From Streptococcus hyointestinalis (GTDB lineage: Bacteria > Bacillota > Bacilli > Lactobacillales > Streptococcaceae), in assembly GCF_900459405.1 (NCBI RefSeq), contig NZ_UHFN01000007.1:1488001-1552000 (forward strand): a stretch of DNA of 64,000 nt. Direction: 5' to 3'. Of this stretch, positions 54,708 to 64,000 are shown one piece after another. Position 1 is the first letter of the stretch; each line of letters begins with the position of its first letter. The notes under the pieces are model-generated. The model had not been told where the DNA came from and ran no database searches. It was given only the letters and a program-made list of their open reading frames with translations. Position numbers and translations under genes: made by a program.

Positions 54708-54960
54708 AGAGTCATGGAATGGACTCAGGGTTGTTTCTACTACCTCCTTGTTGCCATGTCTTCAAAAAGGAGTCTGTTACCCAAACCTTGTTCCTACTTC
54801 CAACACACTAGCTGTTTCCACTAGACTCACTTCTGTATGTAGTAGCGTACAGGCGGCAGGTGAGTTAGTGATGAGAATTCTCTTAGGCGAGGCTGTTGGT
54901 TCAAGGTGTTTCTGGGGAACCTTACAGTAGTCAAGAAAACTTCCAAATACAAATGAAAGG
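54708..54960 (+). ncRNA. Candidate IS110 bridge RNA region
   Basis: This non-coding stretch of about 250 bp lies between the left-end promoter and the transposase, same strand, where IS110-group elements encode a bridge RNA that guides target and donor choice. No open frame is plausible. It has several short inverted segments. Folding and homologue comparison are needed. Confidence 0.5.
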
Positions 54961-54971
54961 AGACCTTCCAA

Positions 54972-56225
54972 ATGAAATGTTTTGTCGGTTTAGACGTTAG
55001 TTCTACCAAACTTGATGTCTGTATCATGCTTAGTGATACGACTACTCCCTTCACAGCTTCTCTTTCCAATGATTTAACAGGCGCCTCTGAAATCAAGAAG
55101 CACATTCTTGAGCTCAATGAAACTTATTCCTTTGAGCGTATCGTTATTGGCATGGAAGCTACTAGTCTTTATAGCTTTCACCCTGCCATGTTCTTTAACG
55201 AGGATAGCCAGCTAAAAGCCCTAAACGTTGAAGTCATGGTGGAGCAACCCAATAAGATTAAGAAATATCGGGAAACGTTTGAAGAAAGTAAAAATGATAC
55301 CATTGATGCCTTCTACATTGCCGATTATTTCCGTATTGAGCGCTTCTCACCTGCTTTTCTTAAAGAAGAGAAGTATCTAGCTCTCCAACACCTAACCAGA
55401 ACAAGACTGCAACTCATTGAACAGTTGACAAGAACCAAACAGCACTTTATTGAAAATATCTATTATAAGTGCAATACCTTATCAACTGAAATCAAGAATG
55501 AGAACCTCACAACTTCTCTATGGTCTAGCACTATGATCTCCTTGATGACCAAAGACTATACTCTAGATGAATTAGCCACTGTTCCTCTCAAAGACCTTGC
55601 GGACTTTATCCAAAAATTGGGTAGAGGGCGATTCAAAGCTCCTGATAAATTAGCTAAAGCCATTCAAGCAGCTATTCGAGGCTCTTATCGTCTTCCTAAG
55701 CTCCAGCAAGATTCGGTTAATGTCATTCTTGGTCTTCTCGCTCGAGAAATCAGAAATCTTGAACAAATGATTAAGGATATTGATAAAGCCATTGAAGATA
55801 TGGTCGAAGTCATCCCTGAATATCAGTGTTTAACTTCAATACCTGGTGTTGGCAAAGTTTACGCTGCAGGGATTATCGCTGAAATCGGACAGATTGAACG
55901 CTTTAAAGATCATCCTCAAGTCGCTAAATATGCGGGCTTGAATTGGAAACAGAATCAATCTGGGAACGCTAACTCTCAAAATACTGACCTTGTGAAAAGA
56001 GGCAATCGCTATCTCCGTTATTACTTAGTTGAAGCCGCCAACTCTGTCAGACGACACGATAGTGAGTATCAAGCCTTTTACAAGAAGAAGTATCAAGAAG
56101 TTCCTAAACATCAACACAAACGAGCCATCGTCTTAACCGCTAGAAGATTTGTGCGTCTGGTGGATGCGCTACTACGCAACCGCCAACTCTATACGCCACC
56201 AAGGAGGCTTATGGAAGATAAGTGA
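54972..56225 (+). CDS. IS110-family transposase (recombinase)
   Basis: A 417-residue protein: N-terminal RuvC-like DEDD domain (FVGLDVSSTKLDV with catalytic Asp, GMEATSLY with Glu, ESKNDTIDAFYIADY with Asp pair), a coiled-coil middle, and the C-terminal Tnp domain (LTSIPGVGKVYAAGIIAEIG, KYAGLNWKQNQSGN) that holds the catalytic Ser. The frame is intact. AAAGGAGAC precedes the ATG. Confidence 0.95.
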   Translation: MKCFVGLDVSSTKLDVCIMLSDTTTPFTASLSNDLTGASEIKKHILELNETYSFERIVIGMEATSLYSFHPAMFFNEDSQLKALNVEVMVEQPNKIKKYRETFEESKNDTIDAFYIADYFRIERFSPAFLKEEKYLALQHLTRTRLQLIEQLTRTKQHFIENIYYKCNTLSTEIKNENLTTSLWSSTMISLMTKDYTLDELATVPLKDLADFIQKLGRGRFKAPDKLAKAIQAAIRGSYRLPKLQQDSVNVILGLLAREIRNLEQMIKDIDKAIEDMVEVIPEYQCLTSIPGVGKVYAAGIIAEIGQIERFKDHPQVAKYAGLNWKQNQSGNANSQNTDLVKRGNRYLRYYLVEAANSVRRHDSEYQAFYKKKYQEVPKHQHKRAIVLTARRFVRLVDALLRNRQLYTPPRRLMEDK

Positions 56226-56355
56226 TTATCGGCACAAGTCCTTGGTTAGACTAGTGAAAAAAGCGTTTTTCGCTAGGTGTTTTTAGTGCACCCTTTTTTC
56301 TAGAAAATCAACTAAAGTTTAATCAACTTTATCTTGACTTTTTACCACTAGACTT

Positions 56356-57273
56356 CTATTTATAAAGCCCTTCTTGCTCAAAAAATGTATTCATCTCTGC
56401 TAAGACTTGATTAAAAGCTTGACCAAAAAATTCATGTCCTCCGCCTGAGATAACTTTTAAGGTAGCGTTAGCATAAGCTTTTTGAGCTCGTTTAGCATAA
56501 CGCATAGGAACCGTATGGTCACGATCGCCATGGAGAATCAAAACTGGTCCTTTATAAGCTGAAATTTCTTTATAGACATCATAATTCCACATGTCTTCTG
56601 CATAGATTTTCCCAACATCAATCCAATCAATATAACGGAAATGCTCAGGCACATCATCAAGACTTGAAAAATCTTGATGTAGTTGGTCAGGAATGATAAA
56701 AGCAGGATAAGCAAGAACTAAACCTGCAATATCGTTTGCTTTTTGAGTAGCGGTAACAGCCGAAACAAGCCCACCTTAACTGCCACCATGGAGATAGATA
56801 CGATTACTATCAACAAAATTCCACTCTTTTGCTGCGTCTAAGACATGACCAAGGTCACGTGCCTCGGTCAAAACAGACATCTCCGTCGTCTTGCCCTCAC
56901 TTCGACTTCCGGAAATACTGCCACCTGGAAAATCAAAAACATAATAAGCAATCCCTCGAGAAGCAAAATACTCAGCATATCCTTCTCCAGTCGTATGCGT
57001 TGTCCCAAACTCATGTGAAAAAATAACAAGAGGTACTCTACCACTAACTTGTGGTACATAGGCTTTACCGTAAATCTTGTTGCCATTACTTTTTAGCTCA
57101 ATTTCTCTGACATCGTAGGCAATAGTGCCTGACGCTGCTTCTTGTTCTCCTGTTTGTCCTGGTCTATAGCTCGACACTGTCGTTCCCTCCTGTTTTTGTT
57201 TTGTTGCGTTAGATTGGCATGCACTTAATAGTAAACTTACTAATAAAGTCGCGACAACAAATCCCTTTTTCAT
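56356..57273 (-). pseudogene. Lipoprotein alpha/beta hydrolase, nonsense mutation
   Basis: A 305-codon frame with one in-frame TAA at 56776-56778. The N-terminus has a lipoprotein signal (MKKGFVVATLLVSLLLSAC, Cys at residue 19). The stop follows LHGGS, and the next codons read GGLVSAV: the intact sequence was almost surely GGSQGG, with CAA changed to TAA directly after the nucleophile Ser. The 3' part retains LHGDRDHTVP (Asp) and GGGHEFFG (His). All other codons are intact, so the mutation is recent. The 5' region has GGAGGCG and a palindrome upstream. Confidence 0.92.
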
Positions 57274-57777
57274 ATGCAATTCGCCTCCCAAGTTCATATA
57301 ATTTCTAATCAATTTTATACCTTTAGACTATCGTCTAGCAGAGAATGAGTTGAAGATTAACAGCTGATAATTGAGTGTATATCTATCATCTGCTTCCACC
57401 TTAGTTTATCAAGTTTAGCCAAACATGTACAATAGTTATACATTGCAATCAACAATCGTTTTTAGTAATTTTTAGATAAAATTTCATATCTCAAAAAGTA
57501 AGACGTTATTTTTCCTATGCCACTTTCTTTTCACTACCATTTTTATCACATAAAATAGGATAGTATTATTTTATTGTTATTTTTTTCATTTTTTCGATGC
57601 TTTTGGGTTGACTTTTTCTCATGATAAGAGTATAGTATTAGTCAGAAGGTGGTTGTATAAACTAAATATTACCGCTAACATGACACCTCTCAAACTGACT
57701 GGATTAGATAAAGTGGTATTCCTTCTAAATACACGCTATCGTATGATAGTATCATTTTAATAAACGAGGTATATACT
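57274..57777. other. Long A+T-rich intergenic region upstream of clpL
   Basis: No gene is seen in these 504 bp. It contains the promoter side of the broken hydrolase gene with the palindrome TAGACTATCGTCTA (57324-57337), A+T-rich DNA, the clpL promoter (57608-57636), and a second inverted repeat CTATC GTAT GATAG (57736-57749) near the clpL start. No tandem CtsR heptads or CIRCE element are recognised. Confidence 0.6.
57608..57636 (+). promoter_or_regulatory. clpL promoter
   Basis: TTGACT, 17-bp spacer, TATAGT. The leader would be about 135 nt. Confidence 0.7.
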
Positions 57778-59904
57778 ATGGCAAATAATTATTATGGACG
57801 TGATCCTTTTGGAAGTATGGACGACATTTTCAACCAACTCATGGGCAACATGGGAGGCTACAACACTGAACGTCGTCGTTATATGATTAACGGGCGTGAA
57901 ATCACACCTGAAGAATTTGAAGAATACCGCAAAACAGGAAAACTTCCTGGTCAAACAGAGCAAGCGGCTCCTGCTGCAAATACTCCAAAAGAAGACGGTA
58001 TCCTTGCAAAACTAGGAACAAATCTTACTGAAAAAGCACGTAACAACGAGCTTGACCCTGTCATTGGACGTAACAAAGAAATCCAAGATACTGCTGAAAT
58101 CCTAGCACGCCGTACCAAAAACAACCCTGTTCTTGTCGGGGACGCTGGTGTTGGTAAGACAGCTGTCGTTGAAGGTTTAGCGCAAGCGATTGTCAACGGT
58201 GACGTGCCTGCTGCTATCAAAAATAAAGAAATTATCTCTATTGATATTTCTGGGCTTGAAGCTGGTACGCAATACCGTGGTAGCTTTGAAGAAAATATCC
58301 AAAACCTCATCAAAGAGGTCAAAGAAGCTGGTAACATCATCCTCTTCTTTGATGAAATCCACCAAATTTTAGGTGCTGGCTCAACAGGTAGCGATAGCGG
58401 CTCTAAAGGTTTGGCTGATATCTTGAAACCTGCGCTTTCTCGTGGTGAATTGACCGTTATCGGTGCCACAACACAAGACGAATACCGCAATACCATTTTA
58501 AAAAATGCTGCGCTAGCTCGTCGTTTCAACGAAGTCAAAGTCAATGCGCCTTCTGCTCAAGATACCTTTAACATCTTGATGGGGATTCGCAATCTGTACG
58601 AAAAACACCACAACGTTGTGCTTCCTGATGATGTCTTGAAAGCAGCGATTGACTACTCTGTTCAATACATCCCACAACGTAGCCTTCCTGATAAAGCAAT
58701 TGACTTGATTGATATGACAGCGGCACACTTGGCAGCTCAACACACTGTCACAGATGTCAAATCTATCGAAGAAGAAATTGACCAACAAAAAGCGGCGCAA
58801 GAAAAAGCGGTCGCTGATGAAGATTATGAAGCTGCGCTCAACGCTAAGACACGTATCGAAGAGCTGGAAAAACAAAAAGACAATCACAAAGAAGACCAAA
58901 AAGTCACTGCAACTGTCAATGACGTGGCTGAATCTGTCGAACGTCTAACTGGTGTCCCTGTTTCTCAAATGGGTGCTAGCGATATTGAACGTCTCAAAGA
59001 AATGAACACTCGTCTTAAAGGACATGTCATCGGACAAGACGAAGCGGTCGAAGCAGTTTCTCGTGCTATCCGTCGTAACCGTGCAGGCTTTGACGAAGGC
59101 AATCGCCCAATCGGAAGCTTCCTCTTTGTCGGACCAACTGGTGTCGGTAAAACAGAGCTTGCTAAACAACTCGCTCAAGACATGTTTGGCTCTAAAGAAG
59201 CCATCATCCGCTTAGACATGTCTGAATTTAGCGACCGTACTGCTGTCTCAAAACTCATCGGTACAACTGCTGGTTATGTCGGCTACGATGACAATAGCAA
59301 CACACTGACTGAACGTGTACGTCGTAACCCTTACGCTATCATCTTGCTTGATGAAATTGAAAAGGCTGACCCTCAAGTCATCACACTTCTTCTTCAAGTG
59401 CTAGATGATGGTCGTCTGACAGACGGTCAAGGTAATACCGTTGACTTTAAGAACACTGTCATCATCGCAACTTCTAACGCAGGCTTTGGTAACGAACGCT
59501 TGACTGGTGATGAGGATAAGGACATGAAGATTATGGATCGTATCGCTCCTTACTTCCGTCCTGAGTTCTTGAACCGCTTCAACGCTGTTATTGAGTTCTC
59601 ACATTTGACCAAAGAAGACCTTAATGACATTGTTGATCTCATGTTGACTGAAGTCAACCAAACCATTGCTAAGAAAGGCATGGACTTAGAAGTAACTGAC
59701 GCTGCTAAGGCTTACCTCATCGAAGAAGGCTACGATGAAGCGATGGGTGTTCGTCCACTACGTCGTGTGATTGAGCAACAAATCCGTGACCGTATCACTG
59801 ATTACTATCTTGATCATCTTGACAGCAAACACCTGCTTGCTGACCTTGTTGATGACACTATTGTTATTAGCGAACGTCAAGAAGAACAAGAAAACAAAGA
59901 CTAA
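57778..59904 (+). CDS. clpL: ATP-dependent chaperone ClpL
   Basis: A 708-residue Hsp100 protein without the usual Clp N-domain: short N-terminus ([17 protein letters not shown]), first AAA+ domain ([22 protein letters not shown]), a coiled-coil middle domain (about residues 325-385, [14 protein letters not shown]), second AAA+ domain ([21 protein letters not shown]) and sensor 2 region (GVRPLRR). No ClpP-binding loop tripeptide is evident. ClpL protects and refolds proteins under heat and acid stress. Single gene with its own terminator. Confidence 0.92.
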   Translation: MANNYYGRDPFGSMDDIFNQLMGNMGGYNTERRRYMINGREITPEEFEEYRKTGKLPGQTEQAAPAANTPKEDGILAKLGTNLTEKARNNELDPVIGRNKEIQDTAEILARRTKNNPVLVGDAGVGKTAVVEGLAQAIVNGDVPAAIKNKEIISIDISGLEAGTQYRGSFEENIQNLIKEVKEAGNIILFFDEIHQILGAGSTGSDSGSKGLADILKPALSRGELTVIGATTQDEYRNTILKNAALARRFNEVKVNAPSAQDTFNILMGIRNLYEKHHNVVLPDDVLKAAIDYSVQYIPQRSLPDKAIDLIDMTAAHLAAQHTVTDVKSIEEEIDQQKAAQEKAVADEDYEAALNAKTRIEELEKQKDNHKEDQKVTATVNDVAESVERLTGVPVSQMGASDIERLKEMNTRLKGHVIGQDEAVEAVSRAIRRNRAGFDEGNRPIGSFLFVGPTGVGKTELAKQLAQDMFGSKEAIIRLDMSEFSDRTAVSKLIGTTAGYVGYDDNSNTLTERVRRNPYAIILLDEIEKADPQVITLLLQVLDDGRLTDGQGNTVDFKNTVIIATSNAGFGNERLTGDEDKDMKIMDRIAPYFRPEFLNRFNAVIEFSHLTKEDLNDIVDLMLTEVNQTIAKKGMDLEVTDAAKAYLIEEGYDEAMGVRPLRRVIEQQIRDRITDYYLDHLDSKHLLADLVDDTIVISERQEEQENKD

Positions 59905-59911
59905 TCGCGTC

Positions 59912-59946
59912 AAAAACACTTTCTGCTTAAGCAGAAAGTGTTTTTT
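59912..59946. terminator. Bidirectional terminator after clpL
   Basis: AAAAACACTTTCTGC and GCAGAAAGTGTTTTTT form a near-perfect hairpin shared with the convergent gene. Confidence 0.92.
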
Positions 59947-61255
59947 ATTCTTCAACTTCTGAAATATTGAGACTAGCATTGTGAATGGTCTCACCCACTA
60001 CGATAGAGTTTGGTTTTTGATATTCTTTATGGAAATACTCATAGTAAGTCCCAGGTGATAGAATTCCAACCATGGTAATCAAATCAAGACCGCTGGTTCC
60101 GATTAATTGATCCGCTAGCAAGACACAGTTGGTACCAAGGACAAAGTAGGTTTTAAAGCGAGACTTGGTGAATTTATAAGTTTCAGCGTGGAAACGCTTG
60201 ACCATCAAGCCCATATAGCTGGCTTTTTGGGTTTCTGAGGTTAGCTCCCAAGGGACTGTCATGTCCTCAAGTTCTTTTAATTTCTTCTCAAAAGCTTCCT
60301 GCTGCTCCTTGGTCAGAGCCACACGATACTCAAAGAGGGTCTTGCCATACTCTAAGCAATACGTGATATAGTCCTTATCATCAAGCGTAAAGAAACAGCC
60401 ATCTCCCACTGCTGAAAACACACGCTCAGAATCCACATCATAAGAGCCGTAAGAATAAACTCTACCCTTATAACTCAAGTCCACATGCCCGACAGAACCA
60501 AATATCCCCTCGCTCACGTGGATAAAAACCTTGAGTACAGGATCGCCCTTGACTTTCTTTTTCACTTGAGGGATAAGCGTCTCCTCAACTTCCTCTGGGC
60601 TGACCTCGTCGTTTAGCAGGTGGTTGATTTTCGAGTGAATGTCAGCTGGGATGAGCATGGTGAAAAAGACCGGAACACCGACACGCCAGCGTCGTCTTTT
60701 ACGTTGCTTGGTCTTATCTGTCATGAGCAAGTCCCTAGCGTCAATCAACCAAGTAATCCCAATGAAAATCACGTAAATCCCGACTAAAACCAAGGTATCT
60801 CGGACAGAACGGGTGCTTAGCAAGGTCCCAATTCCCCAAAAGAAGGTAATGAGTCCAATGACCAGCTCTTTGAGACGTCCCTTGGCACGGTCTTTTTGCA
60901 AGAGATAGTAGGTAAAAAGGCTGACAAGTCCTATCATGAGCTGATAGAGCCCAACACCAAAGCTAAGCAGCTTTGCCGCATCACCACTCCAAGTCATGAC
61001 AATCGTCCCTAGGATAATGTGCGCAAGAGCACTGACGAGATTGAGCAGGCGAGCCTTACTGCCTTGCGCTTTATGCTTTGGTAAGAAAACCTCAACCGCA
61101 CGAAACAGACCAACCAAGGTCAGCAAAATACCCGTCCACCAAGTAACACCTGCAACAAAATAGGTATTAAAGAAAATTAAGCAAATACCCAGCACACACA
61201 TGAGAATACCGCTGACAAAATGCCCCCAATTTTCAAAACGTGACCATATACTCAT
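59945..61255 (-). CDS. DUF308-type membrane domain fused to a putative papain-like domain
   Basis: A 436-residue protein. Residues about 8-185 carry six or more membrane helices in the HdeD/DUF308 manner. The soluble C-terminal half (about 235-436) has GHVDLSYKGRVYSYGSYD and GTNCVLLADQLI, a conserved-looking His and Cys pair that recalls papain-like (DUF4105/NlpC-type) folds; catalysis is speculative. The ATG overlaps the SGNH gene stop by one base (TAATG), so the two are coupled. Confidence 0.65.
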   Translation of the reverse strand: MSIWSRFENWGHFVSGILMCVLGICLIFFNTYFVAGVTWWTGILLTLVGLFRAVEVFLPKHKAQGSKARLLNLVSALAHIILGTIVMTWSGDAAKLLSFGVGLYQLMIGLVSLFTYYLLQKDRAKGRLKELVIGLITFFWGIGTLLSTRSVRDTLVLVGIYVIFIGITWLIDARDLLMTDKTKQRKRRRWRVGVPVFFTMLIPADIHSKINHLLNDEVSPEEVEETLIPQVKKKVKGDPVLKVFIHVSEGIFGSVGHVDLSYKGRVYSYGSYDVDSERVFSAVGDGCFFTLDDKDYITYCLEYGKTLFEYRVALTKEQQEAFEKKLKELEDMTVPWELTSETQKASYMGLMVKRFHAETYKFTKSRFKTYFVLGTNCVLLADQLIGTSGLDLITMVGILSPGTYYEYFHKEYQKPNSIVVGETIHNASLNISEVEE

Positions 61256-61839
61256 TAGCCCAATACCTCCTCAAGTAGCGCCATCACTACCTTGTAGCCC
61301 GAATAGTTCAAATGCACTCCGTCTTTTGTATAGTCTGGCTTTAATAGCCCAGCTTCTCCTACCAGCCTACTATAGACGTCAATGTAGTGTGCCTCTAGCG
61401 TTCTCAGATAGAGATTAGCCTCAGCAATCTCATCAGCCAGTGCCACCCCATAAGACTCAGACTGGCGTCTCGGGTAAAGGCTCTCAAGATAAAGCTCAGC
61501 TCTGGGAAACTTTTGTCTTAACAGCTCTAAAATACGGCTGATACGCTCTACAAGGTCATCCACCGACTCCCCCAACATCAAGTCATTTGTCCCAATCAAA
61601 AGGACGATACTTTTAGGGACTTGATTAGTAGTGAGAGTAGCGAGGTGCTCGAGTAAAAAGCGTGTGTCAATGCCACGGATACCGTGATTGACCAGAGGAG
61701 CTGTGAGTGCTAGCTTATTGGTCGGGAGAAACTCAACCAAGGAATCTCCTAAGAAGAGAATGCTGTCAGCAGGTGCTTTACTCCTCTTGTAATCGTCTAA
61801 TAATTGTTCTTGAATATCTTCTAACGTTTTCATTGTCAT
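61255..61839 (-). CDS. SGNH/GDSL-family esterase
   Basis: A 194-residue cytoplasmic protein with FLGDSLVEF (nucleophile Ser), HGIRG (Gly block), LIGTNDLML (Asn block) and KDGVHLNYSGY (Asp-His pair), the four SGNH blocks. It may act as an acyl esterase; substrate unknown. The start may be ATG 61839 or 61833 (two codons later), with GAAGAAAG just upstream. It is followed, by TAATG coupling, by the DUF308-linked gene. Confidence 0.87.
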   Translation of the reverse strand: MTMKTLEDIQEQLLDDYKRSKAPADSILFLGDSLVEFLPTNKLALTAPLVNHGIRGIDTRFLLEHLATLTTNQVPKSIVLLIGTNDLMLGESVDDLVERISRILELLRQKFPRAELYLESLYPRRQSESYGVALADEIAEANLYLRTLEAHYIDVYSRLVGEAGLLKPDYTKDGVHLNYSGYKVVMALLEEVLG

Positions 61840-61924
61840 CTTTCTTCACGGAAAAAACAGTTCACCAAAGACCTGCTCTTTCTATCTATTGGTGTTTAGT
61901 CTCTATTTGGCTAAACTTTTTCTT

Positions 61925-62971
61925 TTACAAGAGATGGTTCTCTCGCTTTTCAAACATCTCTTTGGCTAAGCTGACCAACTCATCAATCAAGTCAGCGTAT
62001 TTAAGTCCCATATTGTCCCAAAGGAGAGGATACATAGACCACTGCGTGAAACCTGGCATAGTGTTGAGCTCATTGAGGTAGATGTGACCGTCCTCTGTCA
62101 GGAAAAAGTCACAGCGCGACAAGCCACAGCCACCAATTGCCTTGAAAGCTTTGCTAGCGTAATGGCGCATTTTTTCTGCTGTTTCTGCTGGCAATTCAGC
62201 AGGAATTGCCATAGTGATTTTATTGTCAATGTATTTTGCCTTGTAGTCATAAAAGGCAACGTCTTTGACCACTTCACCTGGCAAGGTGGTCTTAACATCT
62301 GTATTGCCTAAAATACCAACCTCAATCTCACGTGCCACAACCCCTTGCTCGATGAGGATACGACTATCGTACTTGAGCGCAAGTGTAATCGCCTCAACCA
62401 GCTCAGCGTCATTTTCTGCACGTGAAATACCGACACTTGAGCCCATATTGGCTGGCTTGACAAAGACAGGATAAGTCAATGTGTCATGGACATTAGCCAC
62501 TGCCTCATCAAGGCTATCGCCATCCATGTAAGTCACGTAAGCCACCTGTGGCACACCAGTGCTCTCAAGGACGTGCTTGGTTGTAATCTTGTCCATAGCA
62601 ACGCTTGATGAGAGGATATTGGTACCGACATAAGGCATTTTCAAAACCTCAAGAAAGCCTTGGATAGAGCCATCCTCACCCATCGGTCCATGAAGAACTG
62701 GAAAAACAACAGCTCCTTCTTCGTAGATAGCACTTGGGCTAATGGCTTTGCTTTCATCAATGGTATGATTGGTCATCAGCTTTTCGTCATCAGCAGGCGC
62801 TTCTATAAACTCCTGCGTCTTGATAAAGCGACCGTCTTGAGCGATAAAGTAGGTCTTGACAGTGAACTTATCATAATTCACTGCACGCATGACACTCTCA
62901 GCAGATAAAACAGAGACCTCACGCTCTGCAGAACGCCCACCATACAAAATAATTAAGGTTTCTTTAGACAT
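61925..62971 (-). CDS. ddl: D-alanine--D-alanine ligase
   Basis: A 348-residue ATP-grasp enzyme that makes the D-Ala-D-Ala dipeptide of peptidoglycan. Motifs: [16 protein letters not shown] (N-terminal loop), [30 protein letters not shown] and [11 protein letters not shown]. The Tyr-rich or Phe choice for vancomycin susceptibility was not assessed. In many streptococci murF follows ddl; here an SGNH gene does. Confidence 0.96.
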   Translation of the reverse strand: MSKETLIILYGGRSAEREVSVLSAESVMRAVNYDKFTVKTYFIAQDGRFIKTQEFIEAPADDEKLMTNHTIDESKAISPSAIYEEGAVVFPVLHGPMGEDGSIQGFLEVLKMPYVGTNILSSSVAMDKITTKHVLESTGVPQVAYVTYMDGDSLDEAVANVHDTLTYPVFVKPANMGSSVGISRAENDAELVEAITLALKYDSRILIEQGVVAREIEVGILGNTDVKTTLPGEVVKDVAFYDYKAKYIDNKITMAIPAELPAETAEKMRHYASKAFKAIGGCGLSRCDFFLTEDGHIYLNELNTMPGFTQWSMYPLLWDNMGLKYADLIDELVSLAKEMFEKRENHLL

Positions 62972-63146
62972 AAAAGGTACTATTCCTAACTCTATTGGTT
63001 TTCCTAATTATAATACCACAAATTGCTTGAACTTTCAAAGTGACTTAGGGTTCTTAGCAAAAAGCATCTAAATGAATATAAAGCCATAAAATCTAGACAG
63101 AGGCTCCTGTTTATGATAGGATAGGAAAAAAACAGAGGAGGCCTCC

Positions 63147-63932
63147 ATGAAGCAATACATTATTAACGCTTTTTCTGATCAACCTTTCACTGGAAATCCC
63201 GCTGCAGTTTGTATTCTTGATACTTGGCTACCAGATAAGCTCATGCTAGCTATTGCCCAGCAAAATAATCTATCTGAAACGGCATTTGCGGTCAAAATTG
63301 GACAAAATTATCACCTTCGCTGGTTTACACCAGCAGCAGAAATTGACCTTTGTGGACATGCCACATTGGCTACTGCTTTTGTCATCATGAACTTTTACGA
63401 TACGAGCTTAGATACTGTTTGTTTTGACACACTTAGTGGGAGATTGTCAGTCACTAGAGAAGACGAGCGCTATCAAATGACCTTTCCAAGCTATAATCTT
63501 ACACAAGTTCCTATCACAACAGATATGCTAGATGTCATTGGGGTTGAGCCTATTGAGGCTTGGTTAGGACGTGATCTTGTTCTCGTTCTTGATAGCGAAC
63601 AAGCCGTTAGAGAGTGTCATCCTCAGTTAGACAAAGCTTGTCACTTAGACGGTCTACTTCTTCACATTACAGCAAAGGGACAAACAGATTTTGACTGCGT
63701 ATCACGCTCATTTGCACCAAAATTAGGAATAGACGAAGATCCTGTATGTGGCTCTGGTCATTGTCATCTTGCTCCTCTCTGGTCCAAAAAGCTTAACCAA
63801 ACACATATAAAAGCTTACCAAGCATCTGCACGTGGCGGCACACTTTATTGCACCTTATCAGAAAAACAAGTTTTACTTTCAGGTACTGCACACGTTTTTG
63901 CTTGCGCTGAACTTTTCCTCACAAACAACTAA
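63147..63932 (+). CDS. PhzF-family isomerase-like protein
   Basis: A 261-residue protein with the PhzF signatures FTGNPAAVCIL, NNLSETAFAV (catalytic-type Glu), LCGHATLAT and IDEDPVCGSGHC. The founding member isomerises a phenazine precursor; most relatives have unknown substrates. The start follows GAGGAGGCC. Single gene with a strong terminator. Confidence 0.92.
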   Translation: MKQYIINAFSDQPFTGNPAAVCILDTWLPDKLMLAIAQQNNLSETAFAVKIGQNYHLRWFTPAAEIDLCGHATLATAFVIMNFYDTSLDTVCFDTLSGRLSVTREDERYQMTFPSYNLTQVPITTDMLDVIGVEPIEAWLGRDLVLVLDSEQAVRECHPQLDKACHLDGLLLHITAKGQTDFDCVSRSFAPKLGIDEDPVCGSGHCHLAPLWSKKLNQTHIKAYQASARGGTLYCTLSEKQVLLSGTAHVFACAELFLTNN

Positions 63933-63961
63933 GCGTCTAAAATATTTTAGACGCTTTTTTT
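63931..63961 (+). terminator. Terminator of the PhzF-family gene
   Basis: AAGCGTCTAAAATATTTTAGACGCTT hairpin (positions 63931-63956) followed by a T run. Confidence 0.92.
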
Positions 63962-63962
63962 A

Positions 63963-64000
63963 CTAGAAATTAAAGACATCGTTCAAGTTTTCTGCCATGG
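63963..64000 (-). CDS. Possible 3' end of a minus-strand gene
   Basis: Reading from the right edge, the minus strand gives 11 sense codons (MAENLNDVFNF) then TAG at 63963-63965, directly after the PhzF terminator. The start is outside the window. Position suggests a convergent gene, but the fragment is too short to identify. Confidence 0.35.
   Translation of the reverse strand, partial: MAENLNDVFNF

Larger units (their letters stand above)
54678..56339 (+). mobile_element. IS110-family insertion sequence
   Basis: One transposase of the DEDD type, a long non-coding left end of about 290 bp and a right end of about 110 bp. IS110 elements lack inverted repeats and duplicate only a short core. 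I place the ends at CTTGACT, present at 54678-54684 and 56333-56339; this boundary is inferred from the repeat only. It separates the aldo/keto reductase from the broken hydrolase gene. Confidence 0.75.

Noticed and set aside
54679..54971. Short frames in the IS110 left end
   Set aside because: Weak starts, and the region is better explained as the non-coding guide-RNA end.
1..64000. CRISPR array, prophage or integrative element
   Set aside because: No regular spaced repeats, phage structural genes, integrase or relaxase were seen.

Overview
The window is a low-G+C Gram-positive chromosome segment from a Streptococcus, most likely the S. bovis/S. equinus complex. The genus call rests on recognisable streptococcal blocks: rplU with its L21 leader and Prp; infC-rpmI-rplT; cmk with a LysM membrane protein; ftsE-ftsX behind a frameshifted prfB; murM-murN; pbp2b-recR; clpL; and a manganese-riboswitch-controlled MgtA-type ATPase. 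The group call rests mainly on a cytoplasmic alpha-amylase and general protein similarity and is only moderately secure.

Layout. 1-8.7 kb: Prp/L21, an IS30 insertion, a VOC protein, then on the minus strand a capA-like gene, a GNAT, a SufT-like protein and ilvD, followed by the L20/L35/IF3 operon and cmk. 8.7-21.9 kb: LysM protein, ferredoxin, EbsA, PepT, DinG, an MBL hydrolase, a DHA2 exporter with a DUF4811 partner, ftsX/ftsE/prfB, a DUF308 protein, a DUF1269-type protein and a metallophosphoesterase. 21.9-25.6 kb: an intact ISL3 element, a second DUF1269-type gene and the amylase. 25.6-31.7 kb: a five-gene minus-strand operon joining a complete ECF importer (S, T and a double-ATPase A protein) to two half-ABC proteins of YbtP/YbtQ type; a palindrome covers its promoter. 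31.8-42.2 kb: riboswitch-mgtA, a DUF1934 gene, an HD hydrolase, the HAD-murM-murN operon, and a second ISL3 copy broken by an IS630 element. 42.2-50.2 kb: YdbC, RecR, PBP2b, and a T-box-led unit of a flavin-reductase/GNAT fusion, a second GNAT and valS. 50.2-57.3 kb is the accessory stretch: a second IS30, a tRNA-Thr, a hydrolase with a divergent LysR gene, an aldo/keto reductase, an IS110 element with a probable bridge-RNA region, and a lipoprotein hydrolase broken by one stop codon. 57.3-64 kb: clpL, a DUF308-linked membrane protein, an SGNH esterase, ddl and a PhzF protein.

The cell-wall genes (murM, murN, pbp2b, ddl, ftsEX, capA-like) and the RNA-controlled units (L21 leader, infC attenuator, prfB frameshift, Mn2+ riboswitch, T-box) are the main functional themes. 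Six insertion elements have reshaped the region. Target duplications or boundaries can be read for five; the IS110 ends are inferred. Several genes have a -10 box exactly one promoter-length upstream of ATG and no Shine-Dalgarno, so they may make leaderless mRNAs. No CRISPR array, prophage or integrative element is visible.
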